Positions 49,201-59,819 of a stretch of 64,000 bases of DNA are shown in pieces. Below the pieces are notes generated by a model that was given only the letters and a program-made list of their open reading frames with translations, had not been told where the DNA came from and did not search any database. The stretch spans positions 186,001-250,000 of the forward strand of contig JAIXMO010000016.1 in assembly GCA_025677825.1 (NCBI GenBank). Direction: 5' to 3'. Source of the DNA: Helicostylum pulchrum. Lineage: Eukaryota > Mucoromycota > Mucoromycetes > Mucorales > Mucoraceae. The stretch's first letter is position 1. Every line of letters begins with the position of its first letter. The position numbers and the translations under genes were made by a program.

Positions 49201-49910
49201 TCCAAGATGCTGTTATGAAGATGATAAAAGAGATAACCGAAGATATTATGATCGAACAAGAGATTGATATACCTCATTACGTTATACCCAAAATGCTAGA
49301 TCAGCGTCCACAGCCTGTTTATCAGCAACGATTGTTCTTATATAAGGAGTTCCGAATAGGTGCTTTGTATCACGTCTACAGTGACAGCTGGGGGTTTAAC
49401 TTTAATAAGACCTCCGCCATTTCACATCTTACATATAAAAATAAGACACCAGATGCAAAAAACATATCAGCCGACGAAAAAAAAGTATTTCTTCTTTTTA
49501 AAAAGGGAGATAAAATAGATGATTACCAAACAAGCCGAATATACCTGAATTTGAAAAATACGTGTGATAACCGCGGTCTTACTATAAGTAAGTACATAAA
49601 TCATTTAAGAGGCGTGTTTTGTAGCTTATTTTTTTACATGTATATAGTATACGTTAAGCTTAAAACGCTTGATAGTTTAAAACCAGATGGTACAATTGCT
49701 TTGGAAAACATATCCGAAGATGCTGGTGAACTTCATGTCTACGGCCCTGAAAAAGATTTTAAAGAGAATCGGGATATACCGGTTGTGATTTCTATAGTTT
49801 ATGAAGCGGATTTGTCCTCTCTCTCCTTCACAGCCAAATTAGTTGGTGAAGAGGCGTACTGCGATAGTTTATCTAATCACGCACAACCAATGACTTTGGA
49901 TCGGTTTTAG
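46277..49910 (+). pseudogene. Divergent Hsp70-like (HSPA12-type) gene, broken copy
   Basis: Exon order matches the intact paralogue: MEEVYDLHRHTRCAIF, then HIGRTKFNIVFTSNSTEFL (again His in place of Asp), then EKEACITYDEQQMNLLSWGD and VIPSEWEEEIREVLLRPLFI. Defects: the frame shifts by one base between about 47220 and 47335; TGA at 47592-47594 where the paralogue has Arg; TAG at 48346-48348; TAA at 48652-48654 where the paralogue has Gln. The 3' exon (about 49001-49910) stays open, with SCNCKVCLMVNDIVEISFRH, and ends MTLDRF. The first intron needs a GC donor (CGCAAGT). At least two of the stops fit C-to-T changes. Not able to make the full protein. Confidence 0.8.
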
Positions 49911-51364
49911 ACAAGTCTTTCTAACATGTCGCTGATAAACTGTAGAATTTCAAGCCAATCTTTTTCTTTACAACAATTGCTTCAAGTTAATTATCAAAAA
50001 AAAAAAAATACGCAAAGAAAATAAAAACTTAATCAATTACCATACCACCTACCACTGCGAAAAGGTGAGAGAACTATTAATAATATAATGACCAATTAAA
50101 AATGTAAGCCCGTGCATTTGAAGGTAAAAGAAAAAAAAAAGTGTCTAGCCTATGTTTTATCAAAAAAGGTTAATTAAGGGCGGCAAACTGAGTTGAAAAT
50201 AAACGAAATAATGGGAAGCCGCCATTTTTAGATCATCAAATGGAAAGATGATGATCGACACCGCGACTTATAAAAGGAGAATACTATATTTATCGATGTT
50301 TTTGCTACGCTTATCATGCCAGTAAATTGACGTTAAGGGACCTTCAGGGTCGTAGGCAAAAAGAATAATCGAAGAAAAAGCCTCGACTACTAAACGGTGT
50401 ACGTCAAAATCTATCAATGGAGGGTACAAATCAAAACCCATGCAGGAAAAAAAAGTTCGGGAAGAAGGTCAAACTATATTTTACCTAATAAAGAAAGCCT
50501 ATAGAAATTTTTATTCTAATAACCTTGGCAGTTTCACTGATCATTTTAGAAAACACTTTTTTTTTTTGACATTCTATGGCCTTATTATTTTCCTGTCCAA
50601 TTATTTATGCAATGAAACAGTTGTTATAAAAAAGTCGACACGTACTATCGACACAAAAGTAAGACGAAGCCCTTTCTCTCTCCATTATTGGGGTTTTCCC
50701 ATTTTAGGCCATATAAATAAATTGGAGGGAAAAAAAAAAGACTGGTTTTAATTAAAACGTTTATATTCGAAAGTAAATCATTGGGCAACTGTGGAAAACT
50801 TTAATAAAGAAGTATTTCCTAAATCAGGGATTCTGCTCTGGATTTTTTTTCTGTTATCACAGTATAGTGCTTGAATGACTAAATATTTATGCTTAAGATG
50901 TAAAGCGACACACAACAAATAACAAGTGTATTGATCACCTGCGGAAAGGAATTTTGTAACATTTTGTTTTATACTTTTTGCATGTAGAATGCGTACATGC
51001 GGTGCAACTTCATGCCTCTTGTTATTTATACAAACCGGTATTTGGTGCATGGTAAAAGAACAATAATAACATATTAGTAAATAATGTGTATGTCTGCTGT
51101 TGTGGTCATTTATATGAACAAAGATAGCCACATTCTAATAGATTAGATACTGGTCATCTATTCAAACTTAAACGCAGTGGTGTTTTTTTTTAAAAAAAAT
51201 AATAATACAATAAAAGAGTTGTGTCCTGAATTAACGCGAAGTCTCAACAATAATCATTTATTAGAATTACATGATAATATATTTACATTATTTATTATTG
51301 ATGATATGTGAAAAAGCGTGACCAGTTAGAAGGGGAAATAGAGAGAAAGGGTTCTCTCAGGCAT
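49911..51364. other. Intergenic, two weak ORFs
   Basis: Two frames of about 100 codons overlap here: plus 50440-50751 (IKKAYRNFYSNNLGSFTDHF) and minus 50778-51131 (PVCINNKRHEVAPHVRILHA, SIKQNVTKFLSAGDQYTCYL). The minus one has protein-like composition but no known family or promoter and may be a relic. Confidence 0.3.
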
Positions 51365-51679
51365 TTATTCCATGGGATTGGTTTTACCATCTTGGGGTTT
51401 CTTTTCTCTTCTGGATTCTCGTCTAGCTTCTCTTTTGCCTTGAATGTTATCATGAAAATTTCTTTTGATACTGCTACTTATTCTTCGATATAGTAGATTA
51501 ATTGATGACGAACGCTCATAAATTACAGAATCTCTTCTAGTCGAAGGTGACACAGAATATGTTTTACCATTGCTTATATCTGTATTTGTAGGAACCAGTG
51601 TAGACGCAATAGACATATTATCGCCCTTCATTGGCTGTTGATCTTTTATTAACATATACTCGTTCTTGTTATGGAGCAT
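51365..51679 (-). CDS. Small basic protein, unknown
   Basis: A single frame of 104 codons starts MLHNKNEYMLIKDQQPMKGD and ends REKKPQDGKTNPME. It is Ser/Thr/Arg-rich (SPSTRRDSVIYERSSS), hydrophilic and probably unstructured, with a likely phosphorylation-prone middle. A TATA box (CTATATAAGC on this strand) lies about 120 bp before the ATG, which favours an independent gene rather than a last exon of the kinesin, whose own stop is 230 bp upstream. No family recognised. Confidence 0.5.
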   Translation of the reverse strand: MLHNKNEYMLIKDQQPMKGDNMSIASTLVPTNTDISNGKTYSVSPSTRRDSVIYERSSSINLLYRRISSSIKRNFHDNIQGKREARRESRREKKPQDGKTNPME

Positions 51680-51795
51680 TTTTAGTGTGTAGTGTAAATT
51701 TTAATTTTTAGGAGAAGAAGAAGAAAAGAAAAAAGTTGATAAAAAAAAGTATTTTATTTAATTGATGCGGAGCCATTTTTTTTTTTCGTAAGAAA

Positions 51796-51805
51796 GCTTA
51801 TATAG
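51796..51805 (-). promoter_or_regulatory. TATA box of the small basic gene
   Basis: CTATATAAGC on the minus strand, 117-126 bp before the ATG at 51679 and just after the kinesin stop. Confidence 0.45.
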
Positions 51806-51908
51806 TGCATCTGACGTAATTTGTTAAAGGATTACTCTCTTAGTTTTCTAATAAGAAATATCTAGTTTAAACCCATTTTTATTATTTATATATGTGTACA
51901 AGCACATA

Positions 51909-54900
51909 TTACCTTCTTTGCTTTATTCTAGGCGGTTGTGGTGGATATAGTTGTTCCCCTTCAGTTTGCTCATAGTCTACCAAAGTTGAATGATCTTCTT
52001 CGATTTCATCAGCTTTAGTAGGTTGCGGTTGAACGGGTCTAGTACCTAAAATAGGACTAAATACTTCTTCCATCTCCACATCGTTTTCTCCCTGAAAATA
52101 AAAAAAGAGCTTAGTAAAAAAAAATTATAGACACGGGATATATGTGGTGTACCTCGATATCCGAAACTTGAGCCGATGGTATTATTGGCATTTCCATATT
52201 ATCCTGCTCCACTACCTTGGTCTTTTCGAATGCCTCTTGTAACCTACGATGGCCTTCATGCATATGCTATCATAAATCGGTTTTATTTAAGCTCTAGCTT
52301 CATTTAGTTATACAATGTTTTATTTATTTACGTACCTTGACTCTTTGTTTCAGTTTGCTGTTTTCTTCTTGTAAAGTGCTCATAGCAGTACGCATTTCGC
52401 AAATCAAATCTTCTTCGCCGCCAGAAGGTATACTTAATACAATCATAGATCCTCGGCCATTTTTATTCTTTGTAGGAGCTAAAACGGGTATAGATAATTT
52501 GGCATATTTTTTAAACAGAACCTTGGAACGGTGTTGGATTTGATATGGATCGTTTTTGAACACTCTCTGCGTGATTAATTTCATTAATTTACCCATGTTT
52601 GTTTCCTATATATATACAAGTTTAGTTTCATGGATCTATTCATGTAAGGGTTCGAGGTAGCATACTTTGACAAGGTCAAATGAAACATCCTCAAATTGTT
52701 CAATTTCAGTCATAATCACATCAGCATCATGAGAATACTAGCATACACAGGTTAATAACGGAAAAAAAAAAGGATTATTAGGCTTTTTTTGATTACCTCA
52801 TCGACACGGAATATACTTCGTCTTAACTTCTTTCTTAAGTCTAAAAAGTTTTCAAATGTCTCGGTTTTAGTGTATGTATCTTTTTCCTTCTTCTCTTGAC
52901 GTTTGGTAGGTTTTGCCAAGAACGGGCTATCTAATTCCATCTCGTTTGGTTTAGATAATACCGCAGGCTCATTATTAGCTTTTAAAATTTCAATCGTAGC
53001 GTCACGTTCTTTGAGGACATAATTGACTTGTTTAATATTTTCCAATTGCTTCTGTTTTTCTTTTTCAAGTTCGGCAATCTAAAATATATGAGATTTAGAA
53101 AAGATCATACTTTTTTTTTTTGAGTTTGTACCTTTTCAAGTAAGCTATGCTTTGTGGCTTCATGATCATTTAAGCGAGTACGCATATTATCTATTGTAGA
53201 CGATAAAATATTTTGCTTTTCTTGAACCTAAAATATCGCATTAAACAAGAAGGTCTTTTTTTTTCATTCTGACATGAATATATTTGTAAATTACCTGCAA
53301 TAATACTAAGGGATAAAGTGGAAATTGTTTTCTTTAGAAAAAATAAGATACACGTGAATATTATCCGGCTTACCGTTGTTTGGCTCTCCCTCGTTCATCG
53401 TACTTGTTTGCTCCGTAACTTGCGCTTCTGCCACATCGTTCTAGAAAGGGATAATAAATATTCCATCGTTTTTTCTATTGTTACTACTTTGTATTACCCA
53501 ATTCTTTAGCGATGTCATATAAATATCTTCCATCTTTTTCAAATCTGCTTCGAAATCTTCAGTTACTTTAAGTCGAACTTCTGATTCCATAATAGCTTTT
53601 GACGTTTCCGATTCCATCCACTGTTTTTTTTTTTTAGTTTTTTTTTTCTGTTCTAAGACTAATTAGTTACCTTGTTACGCAAATCGTCAATTTGGGAAAT
53701 CAAATTATCAACAAAAGGGTCTTCATTATCATCGTCATCATCGTCGTCATCTCTCGACCCGTCATCTCGCTCTTCATCTTCATCTTCCTTCATCAAATCA
53801 TCAATACCATGATAAATCCTTGTATCTTTAGTATTTGCTCGAAGTCGTTTGTTTACTAATCAAGCATTAGTATCTCGTGTTCTATAATTTTTTTTAAAGC
53901 CTAGAATTGCTACTTTACCAAATGTAGATATATCTTTCAATTCGAGTTTAGGATGTACTCTTCTCCAAGTAGCTACATCCTTGGCAACAGCTGCGAATTT
54001 CATAACGTGACTATTCTCGTCAAACCCGGTATCAACAGGATTCACATTAACAACCATCACTGCCTTTCCATCCCCTTCAAACGAACTTTTAAAAAGTTCT
54101 GTTAATTTACTATGGCGATAAGGTACCATTGCAGTTTTCTACCAAATAAACTTTAGGCTCTCTTTTTCTTACTTTTTATGTATGATGATGGTATTTTTTT
54201 TTTTTTTTACCTTTCCGATGGCTGTCTTTAGTTGATTTAATCGAAGTGTTTCCATACATTGGCCAAGTACCATTAATGATTTGTTAATGTTGCCTGCTTC
54301 TTTTAACCGTTGACCTACAGACAATAAAGACCCGATAAGTTTTTTTTGTAGTACTTTTTACTTTTTTTTTCCGTACGTACCAGAATTGAATGTATTTCTA
54401 TATCTTTCTGATCCAGCCAAATCGACAATTGAAAACTTTGACACCGTAGCATAAATAGGATCCTTTGATCGAAAAAATAAAAGGGTAAGTATAAATGACA
54501 TAATACATGTTGCATATGCTCTATTACCTCAATAATATAATTGTTTTCATCAATAGGTATTCTGACAATTTTAATTGTGAATATACTATGACTTCTACTA
54601 CTCGTGTGGTTTGTGATGGTTGAATATTCAGCTCGATTTTTCTGACCTTCAAAAAGAATAGCATAAGCTTCCTACAATGTACAAATGTTAAGCACATACA
54701 TCCTTAAAAAAAACCCAAAAAAAAACCACTTACTTGAATAGTTTTTACTCTCACTTCAGTTAATCCAGAAATATACTTGTGTCCGCTACTATACTCGTAC
54801 TTGAGAGATAATGCTTTACGTTTCGAGAATCGGTCTGGTTTTACTAACAAGTCGTAAATCTTTTCTGTATATATCTCTGCAAATGAAACCCAAATACCGT

Positions 54901-55912
54901 ACTCAAAGTTCTCATCGATACCAATAGCTGTAGTGTCTCGGTTCGTAGGCAATTGAAACGAATCCCATAAATCGGGATTTTGTGAAGATCCGCTGTGTAA
55001 TGGTATACCAGTAATTTGGCTTAATACGTCTCGATTTTCCTCTTCCTTATCTGTATACAATTGAGCTTGGCTATGCATACATGGTTTCACCTAAATTAGA
55101 CCTGCGTTTAGAAAAAAAAGGGGGGGGGGAAGAGCTTCTCGTATATGTATTTTTTTTTTACCTTTGATTCGCTCATATAATCATCAATACTATTAAATAT
55201 AACATCAAGCGTACGAGGTAAAATACCAGGATTATTTTTTGTACCCATAATTGAAAAGGTTTTACCAGAGTTGGTGACACCATATGCAAAGATCAGTACA
55301 TTTTGCCCTTTTAAGACATCGTGAATTAAAGGTAACGTGGTCTTATTAAAGAATGCTTGCTGCGATACGGTATCTGTAAATATTTTAGAAAATTTATATC
55401 TTTCAGGTGCTCTATTTCTTGTACGGTATGCATTTGAGTCCTACACACAAAAAAAAAAGCAGTATAAGCACACACTTCCTTTTTTTTAAAAAAAAAGTTC
55501 CTTTTACTTCAGGTGGGGTCATTGAAACTTCCAAATCATCTACAACGTGAAGGTACGGATCACTTGAACCGATTTCAGAATGAGTTGATTGTGGTCGAAT
55601 TCTTAAATAAGCCTAAAAAAAAAGAGTATGAACAACGTATATTTTTTCCTTTTCTTTGTTTGAACTACTCCTTACTCGAATAGGTTCCTTTTCAGGGTTA
55701 TAGGCAAAGAAACTGTTGTGTGTTGAGGCTTCTTTACGTACAAGAGAGGCAAAGTCAGGTGTTCTCACAGGTGCTTTAAAAGCTACTCTGGAATGACATG
55801 ATAAATGACGAGGCGTTGTCACTCGAGTAGGTGTTCTCGGTGCTGTTCTATTTGGTGTACGTTGTGGAGTACGCTGTGGTGTACGGTTCTCTCTCGTTGG
55901 TGTCCTAGACAT
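51909..55912 (-). CDS. Kinesin-6 family motor (KIF20/KIF23-like)
   Basis: A microtubule motor of the type needed at the spindle midzone and in cytokinesis. The gene is split into many short exons. Residues 1-79 are a Thr/Pro/Arg-rich tail (TPQRTPQRTPNRTAPRTPTR). The motor begins AYLRIRPQS; the P-loop is AYGVTNSGKTFSIMG near residue 165, with the GVTNSGKT variant typical of kinesin-6. A long insert follows (KEEENRDVLSQITGIPLHSG), another kinesin-6 trait. Switch I is NHTSSRSHSIFTIKI, switch II is VDLAGSERYRNT and the end of the motor is VPYRHSKLTELFKSSFEGDG. An acidic hinge (DDDDDDDNEDPF), coiled coils and a tail ending PPQPPRIKQRR complete it. Exact exon edges were not all fixed. Confidence 0.9.
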
Positions 55913-58192
55913 ATACTCGTTATTTGAACTAAAGACATAGGTGTTATTTACTACTATTCGTTTCCTTCGTAACTCATATTTAGTTACCTATACATTTTTT
56001 ATATATTACTTGAAGAAAACGAAAAGGTCTTTTTTTTTTTTTTTCCTATTAGGGGTAACCGCGTGAAAGGGACACGCGAAATAAGACAGTCATGAGCGGA
56101 AATTCATTTTACTGCCACTTCAAGTATTTTGGTCCTGATCCTATAAAGTTTGCTGAATATGCAACTGAAGCTCTCTTTACAAGTCTGTATGTCATGGACA
56201 CAACAATACATCTATTTTATCTTATGTTCCGTAAAAAATAATGTATGTTTCTTTTTTATTGCTGCACGATTTATTAACACATTCAAACTTGGTTTATCCA
56301 CGTAAGAAGGAAACTTGTGTAAACAGTACACTCATGTACGACAAAATGATTAGCTGACGTGTAAATAGAACGTGTACCAAGAATTCTCGTAAAATATTGT
56401 GTCTTTTGTACATTTATACAGTATCTTTGCCAAGTTAGGTGTTCATACTTGGGTGATATAATTATATTTGCCTTGGCTTTGTATATCTATCGAGCGCCAT
56501 GGGTCAAGAAGTCAATACAACTCATATAGTGCACTGGGATGGAACTCGTTGTCTTGGTTTATAAGGCGGCCAAGTTGGGTTTTAATGATTACGAAGGCCC
56601 AGTTTAACACTGATAAAGCATTGTATTCATTTATTTCAAATAAAAGGATAGTTTTTTTTAGATAGGAAAAGTTTTTATTAAGTCAGGATTTAAAAAGGTT
56701 GGTTTTATTAAGCTAAACAAGCAGTATCTGTAAGTATTTGTATCAACATATCCCGACTAGTAACCATAAAGTGCCCTTTTAAGCCTTTTCTTTACGGAGC
56801 CGAATATTTCTGACCAAACACGGTATTGGATAGAACCTGTAGCAAAAGTACAAGAGATCTAGCAAATTTTTGTAGTAGAGACCAAATAAATTTTTGTGCC
56901 AAAGTCTTGTAGTAGAGTATTGTAGCAGAGTTTTTTATCAGAGTTTTTTTACCAGAGTCATGTACTAAAGTATAGGAAGAAACCAGCCAAAGTCTTGTAA
57001 AAGAGACCCACCCAAAGTCTCAAGCAGTTTTTCGCATATAGCAGGAGTAGAGTTTAGACAGCATTTGTAGTAGAGACCAAATAAAGTGTTGCACCAAAGT
57101 TCGTAAGAAACCAGCCAAAGTTTTATGGCAAAGCGAAGCAATAGACCAACAGAAAGCCTTGAATAAAGTTTTTGAATGGAACCGAAGAAAAAGCTTTAAA
57201 GGTACTTTGTCAGAGTTTTAGGGGCCAGTCATGGAGAGCATTTATATCTACAAAACCACACAACCACCAGAATCGGTCTTAGTACTATAAAATATTAGTA
57301 GGATTTAAAGAAGACGAAACCAGGGAGAAACCAATACCTAACTTTTTTTTTTTTTGTACCGAGAAGAATAAGGAGAATTTTGGGGAGAAAAACTGAAAAA
57401 TACTCGCTCTTTTATACTTTCTCAAATAAAAAACGTAATTTTTTTCATATGATTTAGTATCTATTTCCATAAATGTTCATGTAAACAAAAGATTATTATC
57501 TTTTTTTTTATAAAACGAAAAGACACATTCATTTATTGCTGATAAAAATTGGTATGGTTAAATTGCTATAGATACGGATTATATTTTCGAAATGAAAAGC
57601 TAGTTTATTTCATACATTTTTCCCTACAAAAAAACGAAAAAACATTATTTTGATATCTGTGTGAGAAAAAAACAAGTTATTTATATAATCGAAAGGAGGT
57701 GGTTTCTTTGTTTTTTAAAAAAATATTTGAAACTTATTATTTTAAAAACCTGTTTGCTTGAGTAGATATGAAGTAATCAAGATGTATTTTTTTTTTGCAA
57801 ACACTTTCACTTTTTTTTCGTACTTACTTTAACGGTATTGCCTCATCTAATGCTGAAATATCAATCGAGGCAGTTGAAAGACGGGACATAAGTTGTAGAG
57901 TGGTAAAGGTGAAAAGAGTAAAAAAAAAAAAAAGGGAAAAGTATGTCTAATTTGTACTACCTTCCTTTTTTTTGCATGATTTGTTTACTTTGCCCAAGTC
58001 GAAAGATTTTTTTCTCTTATCAAGTTTCTAAATAAGACAGTTCCTGTAAAAACATGAGATTATCTATCGTCATAATTATATGAAAACTATCTCCGTTGTT
58101 TATATGATGGAGCCTGCTTTTTCTAAACAGGTCTTATGCGCCGTCTATATGTAGTATATTCTGCTTAAAGCTATGTATATCAACCAATTTTA
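55913..58192. other. Intergenic 2.3 kb with relic traces and a minisatellite
   Basis: A short frame at 56092-56241 reads MSGNSFYCHFKYFGPDPIKF and stops after 49 codons. At 56437-56595 a membrane-like reading (LGDIIIFALALYIYRAPWVK, then after a TAG MELVVLVYKAAKLGFNDYEG) looks like a decayed membrane-protein exon. Repeats at 56865-57130 are listed separately. Nothing else was recognised. Confidence 0.35.
56865..57130. repeat. Degenerate minisatellite built on TTGTAGTAGAG-like units
   Basis: Units such as TCTTGTAGTAGAG, TATTGTAGCAGAG, TTTTTTATCAGAG, TTTTTTACCAGAG and TCATGTACTAAAG follow each other from about 56905. A longer block, TTTGTAGTAGAGACCAAATA (56868 on), recurs about 200 bp later near 57066, and AAGAAACCAGCCAAAGT recurs at about 56970 and 57109. 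It shows nested duplication of a 13-bp core. Confidence 0.6.
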
Positions 58193-59399
58193 TTAGTAAT
58201 CATACCAACGTACCGATAAAAGAGAATAATAAAATAAAAAGAAAAAAGAAAAAAGAAAAGAGCTTAAATAGTGGGGAAAAAAAGTTGCGACAAAACACAT
58301 GACTCGATTAGTCCCACACTTGAAAATAAATAATACTAACATACATCTGCTCATGTAATCAAAAACAATATCTGCAATAGGAAGCCGATCATAAAGTTCT
58401 TGTTTTATGTCGAGATGGACAGCGGTCAGATGATTCAAATATGCTGTTTTTCTGTTAAACGTCTGTTCGCATGTAACACAACAATTATTCGGATCATCAG
58501 TGTTTGATATCAAGTCAGAACGAGAGGGTGTTTCTATATGGTGTATTTTTCGCAGATGAGTAGTAAAACTCGACTTTATCTATACTTCATATCGCATAAT
58601 TTACAGTAAAGACTAATTGAATCAAAATTGCTTGGTGCCAAGTAAACTTTTGGTAAGTTCATTCCGTGAATTTGAGATAAATGCCGCATATAAGTGCTTT
58701 TGGTAGTGTATGTTCTCATACAGACATCACAATACATATTTAAAATATCCATTGTTAGCTTCATATCTTTTGGTATGCTTGGTCTTATTGGGGGTACAGG
58801 AGGCGACATATGATGGAATTTAATCAAACAAGCAGAGTAACGGCTTCGTCGTCTGAACGTAACGTCACATTACATGCAGTAATTGTTTGGGTCTTCGATA
58901 TCTGGTGGTTTTGAAGAATTTGGTTTCGGTATTGTCCTCTTGAGTAGAATATGAATATTATTTACATTTGCCATATGTCGGCATACGATCGAGAAGATCG
59001 GTATCTCATATTTCATATATTACAGCAAAAGGTTCGAAAATCGATAATCGGTGTCTTTTTAGTTTTATGGGAGTGAAGTTCATGGTCAAGAAATGACTTT
59101 TTACTCCTAAAAGTAATGTTACATATACTACAGTGTCTGTTTTTGATACCTGTCAATAAAGCTATACATGCATATCTAGTGAGTATCAGATAGTATAAAA
59201 TATGTTTTCTCTCCATCTCTCTATATAAACTCTCTTTTAAACACTTACTACTTTCCTGCTTGGTTATTTCTAAAGAAGAGGATTCCATCCTCACTGGAGA
59301 ATATAAAACGCACTTCAAAGATTCTTTGCTGTCATCAGTCTCTTGCTTGATATAAGCTTTGGTTATTTTCAGATCCAGATTAGACGTTACTTTTAACAT
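58193..59399 (-). pseudogene. C2H2 zinc-finger protein relic
   Basis: Four zinc-finger remnants occur in order: HCSICNITFRSKKSFLDHEL then HSH; YCM-stop-CDVTFRRRSRYSAC then HH; YCDVCMRTYTTKSTYMRHLS then QIH; and CCVTCEQTFNRKTAYLNHLT then AVH. A fifth (YCKLCDMKYR then SSFTTHLRKIHH) needs a one-base frame change near 58577. In the second finger a TAA (58872-58870) sits between the two cysteines. Repeated EDPNN/DDPNN before two fingers shows internal duplication. A start at MLKVTSNLDLKITK is possible. Such proteins bind DNA in the nucleus, but the stop and the frame break indicate loss of function, unless the assembly has errors. Confidence 0.65.
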
Positions 59400-59819
59400 C
59401 TTCTGTTTTTTGTTGCATATTGTTTAACGAAGGGAAGAAAGTTTTTTTTTTTCGCGTCGAAAGTATTTCTTATTCTAAATTCAGTCACCAAATGGGGCTA
59501 ACTAGCATATTTTTGGTCCAAATAAACTTAAAATTGCATGAGCTCTCCAATGCTTTCTTTGTAGTTCCTTCCTGTTAAATTTTAATTTAGGTTGTAACAT
59601 GTATTTACCAAGCCTAATAAAAGTGGACTGCAATAAAAGTTATAAATTGTTTTCTCTTTATTCCTGTATATTCAATCAATTGCATACCAACGTCAACTAC
59701 AAGAAGAAAAAGACTGTTTTTTTTAATTAATACACTTTTTGAATATCTAGAGATAGGCATAATTATAAAAAAAAACTTTATTATTATTATTGTTGTTTAC
59801 ACTTGGGGAATTAACCTCT
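59400..59819. other. Intergenic, no gene
   Basis: 420 bp of AT-rich sequence between the zinc-finger relic's start and the stop of the long acidic ORF, both on the minus strand. It should hold the promoter of the former and the 3' flank of the latter; no clear motif. Confidence 0.35.

Noticed and set aside
52640..52670. GGGTTCGAGG resembling a tRNA T-loop
   Set aside because: It lies in a kinesin intron and no acceptor stem or anticodon arm can be formed around it. No tRNA was found elsewhere.
57285..57470. 61-codon minus ORF
   Set aside because: Ser/Phe/Lys-rich low-complexity reading next to poly-A/T tracts, with no support.
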